Below, in pieces: positions 9,050 to 17,680 of a DNA stretch of 64,000 nucleotides. The notes under the pieces were generated by a model that saw only the letters and a program-made list of their open reading frames with translations, ran no database searches and was not told the DNA's origin. The stretch comes from an uncultured Pelagibacteraceae bacterium (GTDB lineage Bacteria > Pseudomonadota > Alphaproteobacteria > Pelagibacterales > Pelagibacteraceae), in assembly GCA_902599335.1 (NCBI GenBank), contig CACKFA010000003.1, positions 1-64,000 of the forward strand, in the 5' to 3' direction. A program made the position numbers and the translations under genes. Numbering within the stretch: position 1 is the stretch's first letter; each line of letters starts with the position of its first letter.

Positions 9050-9792
9050 CCACCATCTATAATTATTGATGTTCCAGTTATCATTGAAGATGCTGAGGAT
9101 GCCAAAAAGCATACTGTTGTAGCAACATCACTTTCAGTAGCTGCTTTACCCATAGGAATATTTCCAAGAGCTAATTTTTTAAATTTTTTGTTTTTAAAAA
9201 AGTTTTTAACCATAGGTGTTTCAACAAAAGTAGGTGCTACCGTATTAACTCGAATATTTTTTTTTGCTAATTCTATACCCATTCCCTTAGTTAGTCCTTC
9301 TATTCCAAATTTTGTCATATTGTATACGTTTCTACCGCTCATACCAACATGACCTAGTTGAGAAGACATATTTATAATTGAGCCAGGTCTTTTTTTATTT
9401 TTTAGCATCTTTTTTACGACAAGTTGTGCCACGTTAAATGCTGCTTTTAAATTTAAATCTACTAGATAGTTCATACTTTTTTGTTTAATTTTTTCAAAGG
9501 GCTCTGGAATATTAGTCCCTGCATTGTTTACTAGCACATCAATAATTTTAATTTTTTCTAATTTTTGTTTTAAATCTTCATAATTCATTACATCGCATGA
9601 AACCTTAATAATTTTACCTTTAACTTTTTTGATATCCTTTTCTAATTTATTAAGATCTGAGGATGTTCTGCTTAAAGCTATAACAGTTGCACCTGCTTCA
9701 GCTAATGCAATTGAACACGCTCTTCCAAGTCCTTTTCCTGCACCAGTAACTAAAGCATATTTGTTTTTAAGATTTATTTTTTGAAGATACAT
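9034..9792 (-). CDS. SDR family oxidoreductase
   Basis: YALVTGAGKGLGRACSIALAEAGA, VNNAGTN, YNMTKFGIEGLTKG, C-terminal TGTSIIIDGGWTAQ. Confidence 0.9.
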   Translation of the reverse strand: MYLQKINLKNKYALVTGAGKGLGRACSIALAEAGATVIALSRTSSDLNKLEKDIKKVKGKIIKVSCDVMNYEDLKQKLEKIKIIDVLVNNAGTNIPEPFEKIKQKSMNYLVDLNLKAAFNVAQLVVKKMLKNKKRPGSIINMSSQLGHVGMSGRNVYNMTKFGIEGLTKGMGIELAKKNIRVNTVAPTFVETPMVKNFFKNKKFKKLALGNIPMGKAATESDVATTVCFLASSASSMITGTSIIIDGGWTAQ

Positions 9793-10385
9793 TAAAAGAA
9801 TAATATTTTAATATCTGTGTAAATCAACTCAACTGCTACAATTAAAATGGCTAATAATCCAAGCCAAGCTATCCATCTATATTTTTTAATCCATCCAGAA
9901 ATTAAAGTTGCTGCAGTTGCCATTAAAACAATTGATAAAACTAACCCAAAAACAAGAAGTCCATAATGTTCACCAGCAGCACCTGCTACACCCAGGACAT
10001 TATCTAAACTCATTGTAAAATCAGCTAATAGAACAGTCCAAATAGCCTTTAAAAAACTAGAGCTATCTACTTTAATGTCTTCTTCGGTCTCCGAGCCTTT
10101 TATTACGTCCACATAAAGTTTGTAAACAATATAAAGTAATAACAACCCCCCAATTAATCTTAAACCGGTGATTTGCAGTAGATAAGCTGTAAGCAAAGTT
10201 AGTATAATTCTTAAAATTACAGCACCACCAATCCCCCAGAAAATAACTTTTTTTCTTTGTTCTGGTGGAAATTTAGATGCAACCATTCCAATTATAATTG
10301 CATTGTCTCCAGCTAAAACTAAATCAATAAGAATAATTTGAGTTAATATTGCTATTTGCTCAGGTGTAAAAAATTCTGCAAACAT
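9792..10385 (-). CDS. TerC family integral membrane protein
   Basis: QIILIDLVLAGDNAIIIGMVASKFPPEQRKKVIFWGIGGAVILRI ... DFTMSLDNVLGVAGAA TerC signature. Confidence 0.9.
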   Translation of the reverse strand: MFAEFFTPEQIAILTQIILIDLVLAGDNAIIIGMVASKFPPEQRKKVIFWGIGGAVILRIILTLLTAYLLQITGLRLIGGLLLLYIVYKLYVDVIKGSETEEDIKVDSSSFLKAIWTVLLADFTMSLDNVLGVAGAAGEHYGLLVFGLVLSIVLMATAATLISGWIKKYRWIAWLGLLAILIVAVELIYTDIKILFF

Positions 10386-11980
10386 TATTGTTGTAGTATC
10401 ATGTCTGCACCTTTTTCTGCAATCATTATTGTTGGTGCATTTGTATTACCTGAGGTGATGTTTGGCATTATTGATGCATCTATAACTCTCAAATTATTAA
10501 TACCTCTAACCTTAAGTTTTTCATCTACTACAGACATTTCATCTTGACCCATTTTACAGGTTCCCACTGGATGAAAAATAGTTTGAGCATAATTAGAGGC
10601 TTCTTTAACTAACTCCTCATCATCATTTAAATGAATACCAGGTCTGTATTCTTCTGGGGTATATTTTTTGAAAGTTTCCGACTCCATTATAATTTTTCTA
10701 GTTAATTTAAGACCTTTAGCTGCAATCATTCTATCGTGATCAGTTGATAGATAGTTTTGTTTTATTTTTGCATAAGTTCTCGAGTCTTTATCAACTATAC
10801 TAACATGTCCTCTACTTGTTGGTCTGATATTTGAAACAGTAGGCGTGAATGCATGGAAATCATGATTTTTTGTTGCTCCTAACGTATCCATACTCATGGG
10901 CTGAACATGCCATTGTAAATCTGGTAGCTCTAAAGATGGATCACTTTTAGCAAACATACAAAGTTGACTTGCACCCATAGTCATTGGGCCGCTTCTTTTA
11001 AAAACGTATTCTAGGCCAATCATTAAATTTCCAAATAAACTATTTATTTTTTTATTTAGGGATTTTAATCCATTAATTTTATAAATTGGTCTAAGCATTA
11101 AATGATCGTGTAAATTTTCTCCAACACCATTTAAATTTTGCACCATATCAATTCCGAGATTTTTAAGTTTTTCAGGATTTCCTATACCAGAAACTTGTAA
11201 GATTTGAGGAGATCCTATAGCCCCTGATGAAATAATAATTTCTTTATTTGCTTGTACTTTTTTTAATTCATTTCCTTCCCAATACTCAATTTCTTTAGCA
11301 GTTTTGTTTTCAAAATTTATTTTTTTGACATGACAATGAGTTAAAATTTTTAAATTTTTCCTGCTCTTGATTGGGTTTAAATATCCAACAGCTGTACTAC
11401 ATCTAAAGCCATCCTTTTCAGTTACTTGGAAATAACCACAGCCATGATTATCACCAGTATTAAAATCTTTTGTTTTTGGAATACCAAATTCCTCTGCAGC
11501 ATTTTGAAATTCATCTAGAAGAGGCAGATGTATTCTTTGATCTGAAACAGATAAAGGGCCTCCAACTCCATGGAACTCATCTTTTCCTCTTTCTTGGTTT
11601 TCTGCTTTGATAAAATAAGGCAAAACATCATCCCATCCCCAGCCAGTATTACCTAATTGTCTCCAAATATCATAATCTCTGTGTTGACCTCTAATATAAA
11701 GCAGACCATTGATAGAAGAACTGCCTCCTAATGTTTTTCCTCTAGGATACCTTATAGAAATATTGTTCATGCTCTCATCTGGTTCTGTTTTGTAGCACCA
11801 ATCAGTCTTTGGGTTGTGCATTGTTTTGAAATAACCAACAGGAATATGTATCCATGGGTAATTATCTTTGCCTCCAGCTTCAATTAATAATACTTTATTT
11901 GAAGGATTTTCAGATAACCTGTTAGCAAGTACGCATCCTGCTGATCCAGCACCTAAAATTATAAAATCAAAATTGTCCAT
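10385..11980 (-). CDS. GMC family FAD oxidoreductase (choline dehydrogenase-like; isethionate dehydrogenase IseJ-type is a candidate)
   Basis: MDNFDFIILGAGSAGCVLANRLSENPSNKVLLIEAGG, GKTLGGSSSINGLLYIRGQHRDYD, HPVGTCKMG, VIDASIMPNITSGNTNAPTIMIAEKGAD; ORF track starts at 12061, ATG at 11980 fits the family N-terminus. Confidence 0.9.
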   Translation of the reverse strand: MDNFDFIILGAGSAGCVLANRLSENPSNKVLLIEAGGKDNYPWIHIPVGYFKTMHNPKTDWCYKTEPDESMNNISIRYPRGKTLGGSSSINGLLYIRGQHRDYDIWRQLGNTGWGWDDVLPYFIKAENQERGKDEFHGVGGPLSVSDQRIHLPLLDEFQNAAEEFGIPKTKDFNTGDNHGCGYFQVTEKDGFRCSTAVGYLNPIKSRKNLKILTHCHVKKINFENKTAKEIEYWEGNELKKVQANKEIIISSGAIGSPQILQVSGIGNPEKLKNLGIDMVQNLNGVGENLHDHLMLRPIYKINGLKSLNKKINSLFGNLMIGLEYVFKRSGPMTMGASQLCMFAKSDPSLELPDLQWHVQPMSMDTLGATKNHDFHAFTPTVSNIRPTSRGHVSIVDKDSRTYAKIKQNYLSTDHDRMIAAKGLKLTRKIIMESETFKKYTPEEYRPGIHLNDDEELVKEASNYAQTIFHPVGTCKMGQDEMSVVDEKLKVRGINNLRVIDASIMPNITSGNTNAPTIMIAEKGADMILQQ

Positions 11981-12080
11981 ATTAGAACTCTTATAAATTA
12001 AATTTTTTTTATTTGTTATATTTCTGTACACAAAAATATCCAAATAATCCAATATTAGCACTTGTTTTAGATTTCATTCT

Positions 12081-12109
12081 TTGACAAGCTTTCGTTTTTA
12101 AAAATAAAG
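12081..12109 (+). promoter_or_regulatory. Possible sigma70-type promoter for dctP
   Basis: TTGACA at 12081-12086, 17-nt spacer, weak -10 ATAAAG at 12104-12109; purine-rich RBS (gagaggga) follows before ATG 12126. Confidence 0.3.
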
Positions 12110-12125
12110 AGAGGGAAAAAACGAT

Positions 12126-13220
12126 ATGAAAAAAATCATTTCAATGTTATTTGCAGTTGCAATGGTATTTGGATTTATTTCGAATGCTAATGCTGCGAAA
12201 ACACTAAAATGTCAGACAGTTCTTAACACTAAGGCTGATGAAGTTAAAATGTTAAAAGACTTTACTGACACTGTTACAACTTTGACAGGTGGATCTCTTA
12301 AGTTTGAAATTATGCCTGCAGGAGCAGTTGTTGGTGTTAAAGAAACTTTAGATGCAGTTGATAAAGGACTTATCGATTGTGGATTTGCTTGGACACACTA
12401 TTGGTCAGGTGATCACCCTGCCGCTATGTTATTTGGTTCACCAGTAGCAGGTGGTGGTGTTGGTATTGACAACATCGCATTCTTATCATGGTTTCAGTAT
12501 GGTGGAGGAAAAGAACTATACGACAGACTATGGAAAGAAATGGGAAGAGATATTAAAGGATTTATGATTCAACCTGTTGGTCCTGAAGCTTTAGGTTGGT
12601 TTCCAAAACCAATTAAAGATATGGCTGACTTTAGAAAATATAAATTCAGAACTCCTCCAGGAATTCCAGGACAAACATATAAAGACATCGGTATAGCATC
12701 TGTTGCTATGGGTGGTGGTGATATTCTACCAGCTTTAGAAGCGGGAACTATTGATGCTGCTGAATGGTGTTGTCCAAAGCCAGATTTAACGTTTGGTTTC
12801 CAAAAAGTATTAAAGCACTACTACCTACAAGGTTTACACCAAGTAGTCGTAAATGCTGACTTTTATATTACTGGAAAAACATATGAAGCTATGAGCGCTC
12901 ATGAGAAGAAGTCTCTAGAAGTTGCAGCAAATGCATCTCTAGCGAAATCTCTAAGTTACAGAATCTATGAAAACGGAAAAGCTTTAAAAGAGCTTACAGA
13001 AGTTCATGGTGTAAAATTAGAAGATACTCCTTCTGATTACTTCACAGAATACATGGCAGCTGCTAAGAAAAGTTTGGAAACAAACGCAGCTAAAAATGCA
13101 TTCTTTGCTGAAGTTTGGGACTCTATGAAAGAATTTGCTGATATCGCAGTTCCTTTCTGGAGTGGTGCTCAAATGTCTAATGCGAAGCTAGGAATGGCTC
13201 ACGCAGCAACATTAAAGTAA
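12126..13220 (+). CDS. dctP: TRAP transporter substrate-binding protein DctP
   Basis: Signal peptide MKKIISMLFAVAMVFGFISNANA; FEIMPAGAVVGVKETLDAVDKGLIDCGFAW, KFRTPPGIPGQTYKDIGIASVAMGGGDILPALEAGTIDAAEW. Confidence 0.93.
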   Translation: MKKIISMLFAVAMVFGFISNANAAKTLKCQTVLNTKADEVKMLKDFTDTVTTLTGGSLKFEIMPAGAVVGVKETLDAVDKGLIDCGFAWTHYWSGDHPAAMLFGSPVAGGGVGIDNIAFLSWFQYGGGKELYDRLWKEMGRDIKGFMIQPVGPEALGWFPKPIKDMADFRKYKFRTPPGIPGQTYKDIGIASVAMGGGDILPALEAGTIDAAEWCCPKPDLTFGFQKVLKHYYLQGLHQVVVNADFYITGKTYEAMSAHEKKSLEVAANASLAKSLSYRIYENGKALKELTEVHGVKLEDTPSDYFTEYMAAAKKSLETNAAKNAFFAEVWDSMKEFADIAVPFWSGAQMSNAKLGMAHAATLK

Positions 13221-13239
13221 TCATTAAATAATCTATACG

Positions 13240-13273
13240 TTAGAGCGGACTTAATAGTCCGCTCTAATTTTTT
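13240..13273 (+). terminator. Intrinsic-terminator-like hairpin (attenuator) between dctP and dctQ
   Basis: TTAGAGCGGACT-taat-AGTCCGCTCTAA perfect 12-bp stem with 4-nt loop followed by TTTTTTA. Confidence 0.85.
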
Positions 13274-13285
13274 ATATAAAATTTT

Positions 13286-13900
13286 ATGGCAGACGAACCA
13301 GGTAAATTAGATATATCAGATGAAATGATTGCCGAAAGGCGAGGTGGTTCAGGAAAAATGCCAAGCGATATGCCACCATGGATGGCAAGTTCAATTGTAA
13401 ACATTGATAAATTTAGCAAATGGGTTGGTAACGTTGTTTGTTGGATATTGATGCCGTTAATTCTTGCAATGACTTACGAAGTTTTTGCTAGAAAATTATT
13501 TCATTCTCCAACAATTTGGGCTTATGACATAAGTCGCTTTTTATATGGTGCACTTTTTATGTTGGGTGCTGGTTATGCACTTTCTAAAGGTGTTCATATA
13601 AGAGCTGATTTTTTATACAGAAATTTTAAAACTAAGAATCAAGGAACAATTGATTTTTGGTTATATATTTTATTTTATTTTCCAGGCTTAATAGTATTTC
13701 TTTACATGACTATTGGATATGTAGGGGAGTCTATTCAAAGAGGTGAAAGAGGAATGGATACAACCTGGATGCCCTATATGTGGCCAATTAAAAGTTGCCT
13801 ACTTATTGGAATAATATTTTTACTAATCCAAGGTATTTCAGAATTATTTAAAAGTTATTGGGCTGCCACAAGAGGAAAATGGCCAGGAGAAGATGAATGA
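13286..13900 (+). CDS. dctQ: TRAP transporter small permease DctQ
   Basis: EVFARKLFHSPTIWAYDISRFLYGALFMLGAGYALSKGVHIRADFLY DctQ signature; between DctP and DctM. Confidence 0.9.
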   Translation: MADEPGKLDISDEMIAERRGGSGKMPSDMPPWMASSIVNIDKFSKWVGNVVCWILMPLILAMTYEVFARKLFHSPTIWAYDISRFLYGALFMLGAGYALSKGVHIRADFLYRNFKTKNQGTIDFWLYILFYFPGLIVFLYMTIGYVGESIQRGERGMDTTWMPYMWPIKSCLLIGIIFLLIQGISELFKSYWAATRGKWPGEDE

Positions 13901-15231
13901 TAGCAGAATTAATTGATCCAGCCATTTTAGGTTTTATTTTAGTTGGAGTAATGCTTTTTGCAATCTTTGTCGGATTTCCAATTTCATTTACATTAATTTT
14001 CTTAGGTTTTGTATTTGGGTATCTAGGATTTGGAAAATTAGTCTTTTATTTAATGACCCTCCAGTTCTCGATGGTCATGACCGAACAAACCCTCGCAGCC
14101 GTCCCGCTCTTTGTCTTTATGGGCATTATGATGGAACAAGCAGGACTGATGGAAAGATTGTTCTCATCATTTCAAATGATGTTGGCTAGAGTAAGAGGTG
14201 CATTGTATTATGCTGTATTGTTTGTTTCAGTTATCTTTGCTGCAGCAACAGGAATTGTTGGTGCCTCAGTAACCATACTGGGAATCATGGCTGCAAAATC
14301 AATGAATAGATCTGGTTATGATGTAAGACTTGCAGCTGGCACAATTACAGCTGGTGGTACTTTAGGAATTTTAATTCCACCAAGTATTATGCTTGTTGTG
14401 ATGGGTCCAATTATGGAAATTCCTGTAATTGACTTATTTGCTGCTGCTATAATACCTGGAATTCTTCTTGCTAGTTTATACGCTGGCTACACAACAATAA
14501 GATGCATGATAAATCCAAAATTAGGACCTGTAATTCCTGAAGAAATGAGAGCAGCAAGCATGAAAGAAGTTTGGATTGAATTTTTCTTAGGTTTAGTTCC
14601 ACCTGCAGCTCTCGTCTTTGCTGCATTAGGTAGTATATTGTTTGGTTTTGCAACACCTACAGAAGCAGCAGGTTGTGGTGCTATGGGAGCTTTATTGCTT
14701 TCATTGGCGTACAAAAAATTAACTCTATCTAAACTTCAAGAGGCACTAGTTAAAACTTTAGAAATTACTGCTTTGATAATGGTTTTAGTCGCTGCATCAA
14801 ACTTTTTTGGGGCTGTATTTGCAAGACTTGGTACTCCAACCTTATTAACTGAATTTTTGTTAGGATTAGAAATGAATAAATATTTAATCCTAGGAATTGT
14901 TATGGTTGCAATATTTTTATTAGGTTGGCCATTAGAATGGGTACCAATTGTTATGATTATTGTCCCAATTCTTTTACCATTAATTGAGGCTTTAGGCTTT
15001 AATTTAACTTGGTTTGCAATATTGGTCGCTGTAAATCTCCAGACCGCCTGGCTATCTCCACCTGTAGCTTTGTCTGCTTATTTTTTAAAAGGTGTAGTAC
15101 CTGAATGGGATTTAAAAGATATTTATTATGGAATGATGCAATTTATGGTTCTACAAGTTATAGGCTTAATTTTAATAATCATATTTCCTAAAATTGCCTT
15201 ATGGCTACCAACTCTCTTATATGGACAGTAG
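13897..15231 (+). CDS. dctM: TRAP transporter large permease DctM
   Basis: GASVTILGIMAAKSMNRSGYDVRLAAGTITAGGTLGILIPPSIMLV; NLQTAWLSPPVALSAYFLKG. Confidence 0.93.
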   Translation: MIAELIDPAILGFILVGVMLFAIFVGFPISFTLIFLGFVFGYLGFGKLVFYLMTLQFSMVMTEQTLAAVPLFVFMGIMMEQAGLMERLFSSFQMMLARVRGALYYAVLFVSVIFAAATGIVGASVTILGIMAAKSMNRSGYDVRLAAGTITAGGTLGILIPPSIMLVVMGPIMEIPVIDLFAAAIIPGILLASLYAGYTTIRCMINPKLGPVIPEEMRAASMKEVWIEFFLGLVPPAALVFAALGSILFGFATPTEAAGCGAMGALLLSLAYKKLTLSKLQEALVKTLEITALIMVLVAASNFFGAVFARLGTPTLLTEFLLGLEMNKYLILGIVMVAIFLLGWPLEWVPIVMIIVPILLPLIEALGFNLTWFAILVAVNLQTAWLSPPVALSAYFLKGVVPEWDLKDIYYGMMQFMVLQVIGLILIIIFPKIALWLPTLLYGQ

Positions 15232-15256
15232 AATTTATTAGTTTAAAATAAATTTC

Positions 15257-16714
15257 GTGAATCAACCTAAAGTTAAATACTCTCTTTCTAATTGGGACTT
15301 AGTCACAGTTAATCCAAATTACAAAACTTGGAATTGGAAAGATCTATTTTGTTTTTGGGGAGCAAATGTACAGAGTGTAATTGGTTTTTCATCAATATCC
15401 TCTTTATACTTAATGTATAGTTTAAATATTTTTGTAGTTTTTTTTGGAATCATATTAGGATCTTTTTTTGTTTATTTATTTTCAAATATTATTGGAAAAC
15501 CATCCCAAAAATTTGGTTTACCATTTGCAGTATTGCTTAGATCCTCACTAGGATTTAATGGTGCTAAATTTTTTGGGTTAATCAGAAGTTTAGTTGGAAT
15601 ATTTTTATTTGGAATTCAAACTTATTTTTTGTCTAAAATTTTAGTTTACTTAATTAGAATAGTAATTTTTTCTATAGACAATTCTTTATTGCAGCAGGAA
15701 ATATTTATTTTTTATTACTTTGGTATGAATGTTATTGATTGGTCTGCAATAGTAATAACAATTATTCTACAGACTTTGTTTTTTACTGTTGGAATGCAGT
15801 ACAATAAGAAAATAATTAATTTTTCAGCAATGACAGTCTATGCTGGTTTGCTGATTTTTTTCTTTGTTGTTTTATTAAGTGATGTAAAAATAACTACTGA
15901 AGCTTTTTCAAATATTTTTAATTTAAATAATTTTTTAGATGTTAATAATTTAGCACCTTTATTGACTGTTGCTGGAACAATATTTGCATATTTTTCAATT
16001 TTAATAATTAGTTTTGGTGATTATTCTAGATATGTAAAAAGTGAGCAAGAATTAAAAAAAGGAAACTTAAGTTTAATTTTGAACTTAATTATTTTTTCTT
16101 TTTTATCTGTTTTCATTGTTTTAGGATCCGATGTTTTTCTTAATCAAAAATTTTCAGATATAGACAGAATTTTTACTAACCCAACAGATATAGTAGGAAA
16201 ATTTGATAATATACAAATAACTATAGTCGTTCTATTTTTTATTATAATTGCTTCAGCTTCTACAAATTTAGTTGCCAATTTCATCCCATCTCAATATTCT
16301 CTAATAAATTTTGCTCCTTCAATATTAAGTTTAAAAAGCGCTAGTTATTTAATTGCTTTTTTTGGTTTGTTGATCGCAATCTTCTGGCTGACTATATTGA
16401 GCCAAATAGGAATTTTATCATTTGTCGATACTTTTGGTGCTTTCTTTGGTCCTTTATTTGGAGTGATGGCAGCTGATTATTATTTAATTAAAAATCAAGA
16501 ATTAAGTAATAAAGATCTATATTCTATAGACAAAGAAAGTGCTTATTATTATTCAGGTGGTTGGCATATAAAAGGTGTTTATTCTTTAATATTAGGATTT
16601 ATTTTTTCAGCGTCAACAATTTGGAATACTAATTTAATGTTTTTACAATCTTATGCTTGGATAATAGGTGCATTTGTTGCGTGGATGACATACTACTTGT
16701 TAGCAAAAAAATAA
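15257..16714 (+). CDS. NCS1 family permease (cytosine/purine/hydantoin-type)
   Basis: 485 aa polytopic; WNWKDLFCFWGANVQSVIGFSS, GLPFAVLLRSSLGFNGAK, DYSRYVKSEQE, FGPLFGVMAADYYLIKNQE. Confidence 0.85.
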   Translation: MNQPKVKYSLSNWDLVTVNPNYKTWNWKDLFCFWGANVQSVIGFSSISSLYLMYSLNIFVVFFGIILGSFFVYLFSNIIGKPSQKFGLPFAVLLRSSLGFNGAKFFGLIRSLVGIFLFGIQTYFLSKILVYLIRIVIFSIDNSLLQQEIFIFYYFGMNVIDWSAIVITIILQTLFFTVGMQYNKKIINFSAMTVYAGLLIFFFVVLLSDVKITTEAFSNIFNLNNFLDVNNLAPLLTVAGTIFAYFSILIISFGDYSRYVKSEQELKKGNLSLILNLIIFSFLSVFIVLGSDVFLNQKFSDIDRIFTNPTDIVGKFDNIQITIVVLFFIIIASASTNLVANFIPSQYSLINFAPSILSLKSASYLIAFFGLLIAIFWLTILSQIGILSFVDTFGAFFGPLFGVMAADYYLIKNQELSNKDLYSIDKESAYYYSGGWHIKGVYSLILGFIFSASTIWNTNLMFLQSYAWIIGAFVAWMTYYLLAKK

Positions 16715-16719
16715 TTTTA

Positions 16720-17466
16720 ATGCACACATTTGATTTTAAAAATAGAACGGCTGTAGTTACTGGTGGAGCCCAAGGGTTTGGTTTAGATGTTGCAAAAAGA
16801 TTTTTAGAGTCTGGTGCTAAAGTATATATATGGGATATTGATGAAAAGCTTTTTAAATCAGCAGTTGATGAAGTAAAAAACCCTAACTTATTTTACAGTG
16901 TCGTTGATATATCAAATTATCAAGATGTAGAGAAAAACGTTGCAGACATAACCTCAAAATCAAATATAGATATTTTAATCAATAATGCCGGGATAACAGG
17001 TCCTACAGGTCCTTTGTGGGAATATGATGTCGATATGTGGAATAAAATAGTCCAGATAAACTTAATGGGTACTTTCAACTGTTGTCGAGCAATTGTCCCA
17101 AATATGATTAAAAATAACTATGGAAGAATTGTTAATGTAGCTTCCGTTGCAGGTAAAGATGGTAATGCAAATGCAAGCGCGTATAGCTCAGGAAAAGCTG
17201 GCGCAATTGGGTTAACGAAAGCTTTGGGTAAAGAATTAGCTGACAAAGATATAGCTGTAAACGCTGTCACCCCAGCAGGTGCTAAAACTAGAATTTTAGA
17301 TCAAATGAGTAAAGAGCATGTACAAAGAATGCTGTCAAAGGTGCCAAGAGGAAGATTTCTTGAAATACATGAGTTTACCTCACTAGTTTGCTGGCTTTCT
17401 TCACAAGAAAACACTTTTTCTACAGCTGCGGTATTCGATATCAGTGGTGGTAGATCCACATATTAG
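16720..17466 (+). CDS. SDR family oxidoreductase (FabG-like)
   Basis: FKNRTAVVTGGAQGFGLDVAKRFLESGAKVYIWD, INNAGITGPTG, YSSGKAGAIGLTKALGKELA; ATG at 16720 preferred over ORF-track start 16657 inside the upstream gene. Confidence 0.9.
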   Translation: MHTFDFKNRTAVVTGGAQGFGLDVAKRFLESGAKVYIWDIDEKLFKSAVDEVKNPNLFYSVVDISNYQDVEKNVADITSKSNIDILINNAGITGPTGPLWEYDVDMWNKIVQINLMGTFNCCRAIVPNMIKNNYGRIVNVASVAGKDGNANASAYSSGKAGAIGLTKALGKELADKDIAVNAVTPAGAKTRILDQMSKEHVQRMLSKVPRGRFLEIHEFTSLVCWLSSQENTFSTAAVFDISGGRSTY

Positions 17467-17468
17467 TC

Positions 17469-17600
17469 TCAAAAATTTGAAACTGTTTTTAGATCTTTAT
17501 TTTGATTTTTAATAGAATTTTTACCCATAACTGGGGCTGTAATCATTATTGACCAATATATAAGAAGTATAAACACAGAAATTATTTTCATAGTATTCAT
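17469..17600 (-). CDS. Possible 43-aa small membrane protein
   Basis: Manual translation MNTMKIISVFILLIYWSIMITAPVMGKNSIKNQNKDLKTVSNF*; hydrophobic helix; sits in a 214-nt gap. Confidence 0.35.
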   Translation of the reverse strand: MNTMKIISVFILLIYWSIMITAPVMGKNSIKNQNKDLKTVSNF

Positions 17601-17680
17601 TTAGCAATCAATCTTGAACTTAGAATGTTGAAATTGTGACTGAATATTGAATTAATAAATAATTTATCTATAAGAAGAAC

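Noticed and set aside
10356-10547. 63-aa plus ORF
   Set aside because: Antisense to the GMC oxidoreductase/TerC junction; no independent support.
14471-14714. Minus ORFs 14471-14656 and 14487-14714
   Set aside because: Antisense shadow ORFs inside dctM, which is strongly conserved.
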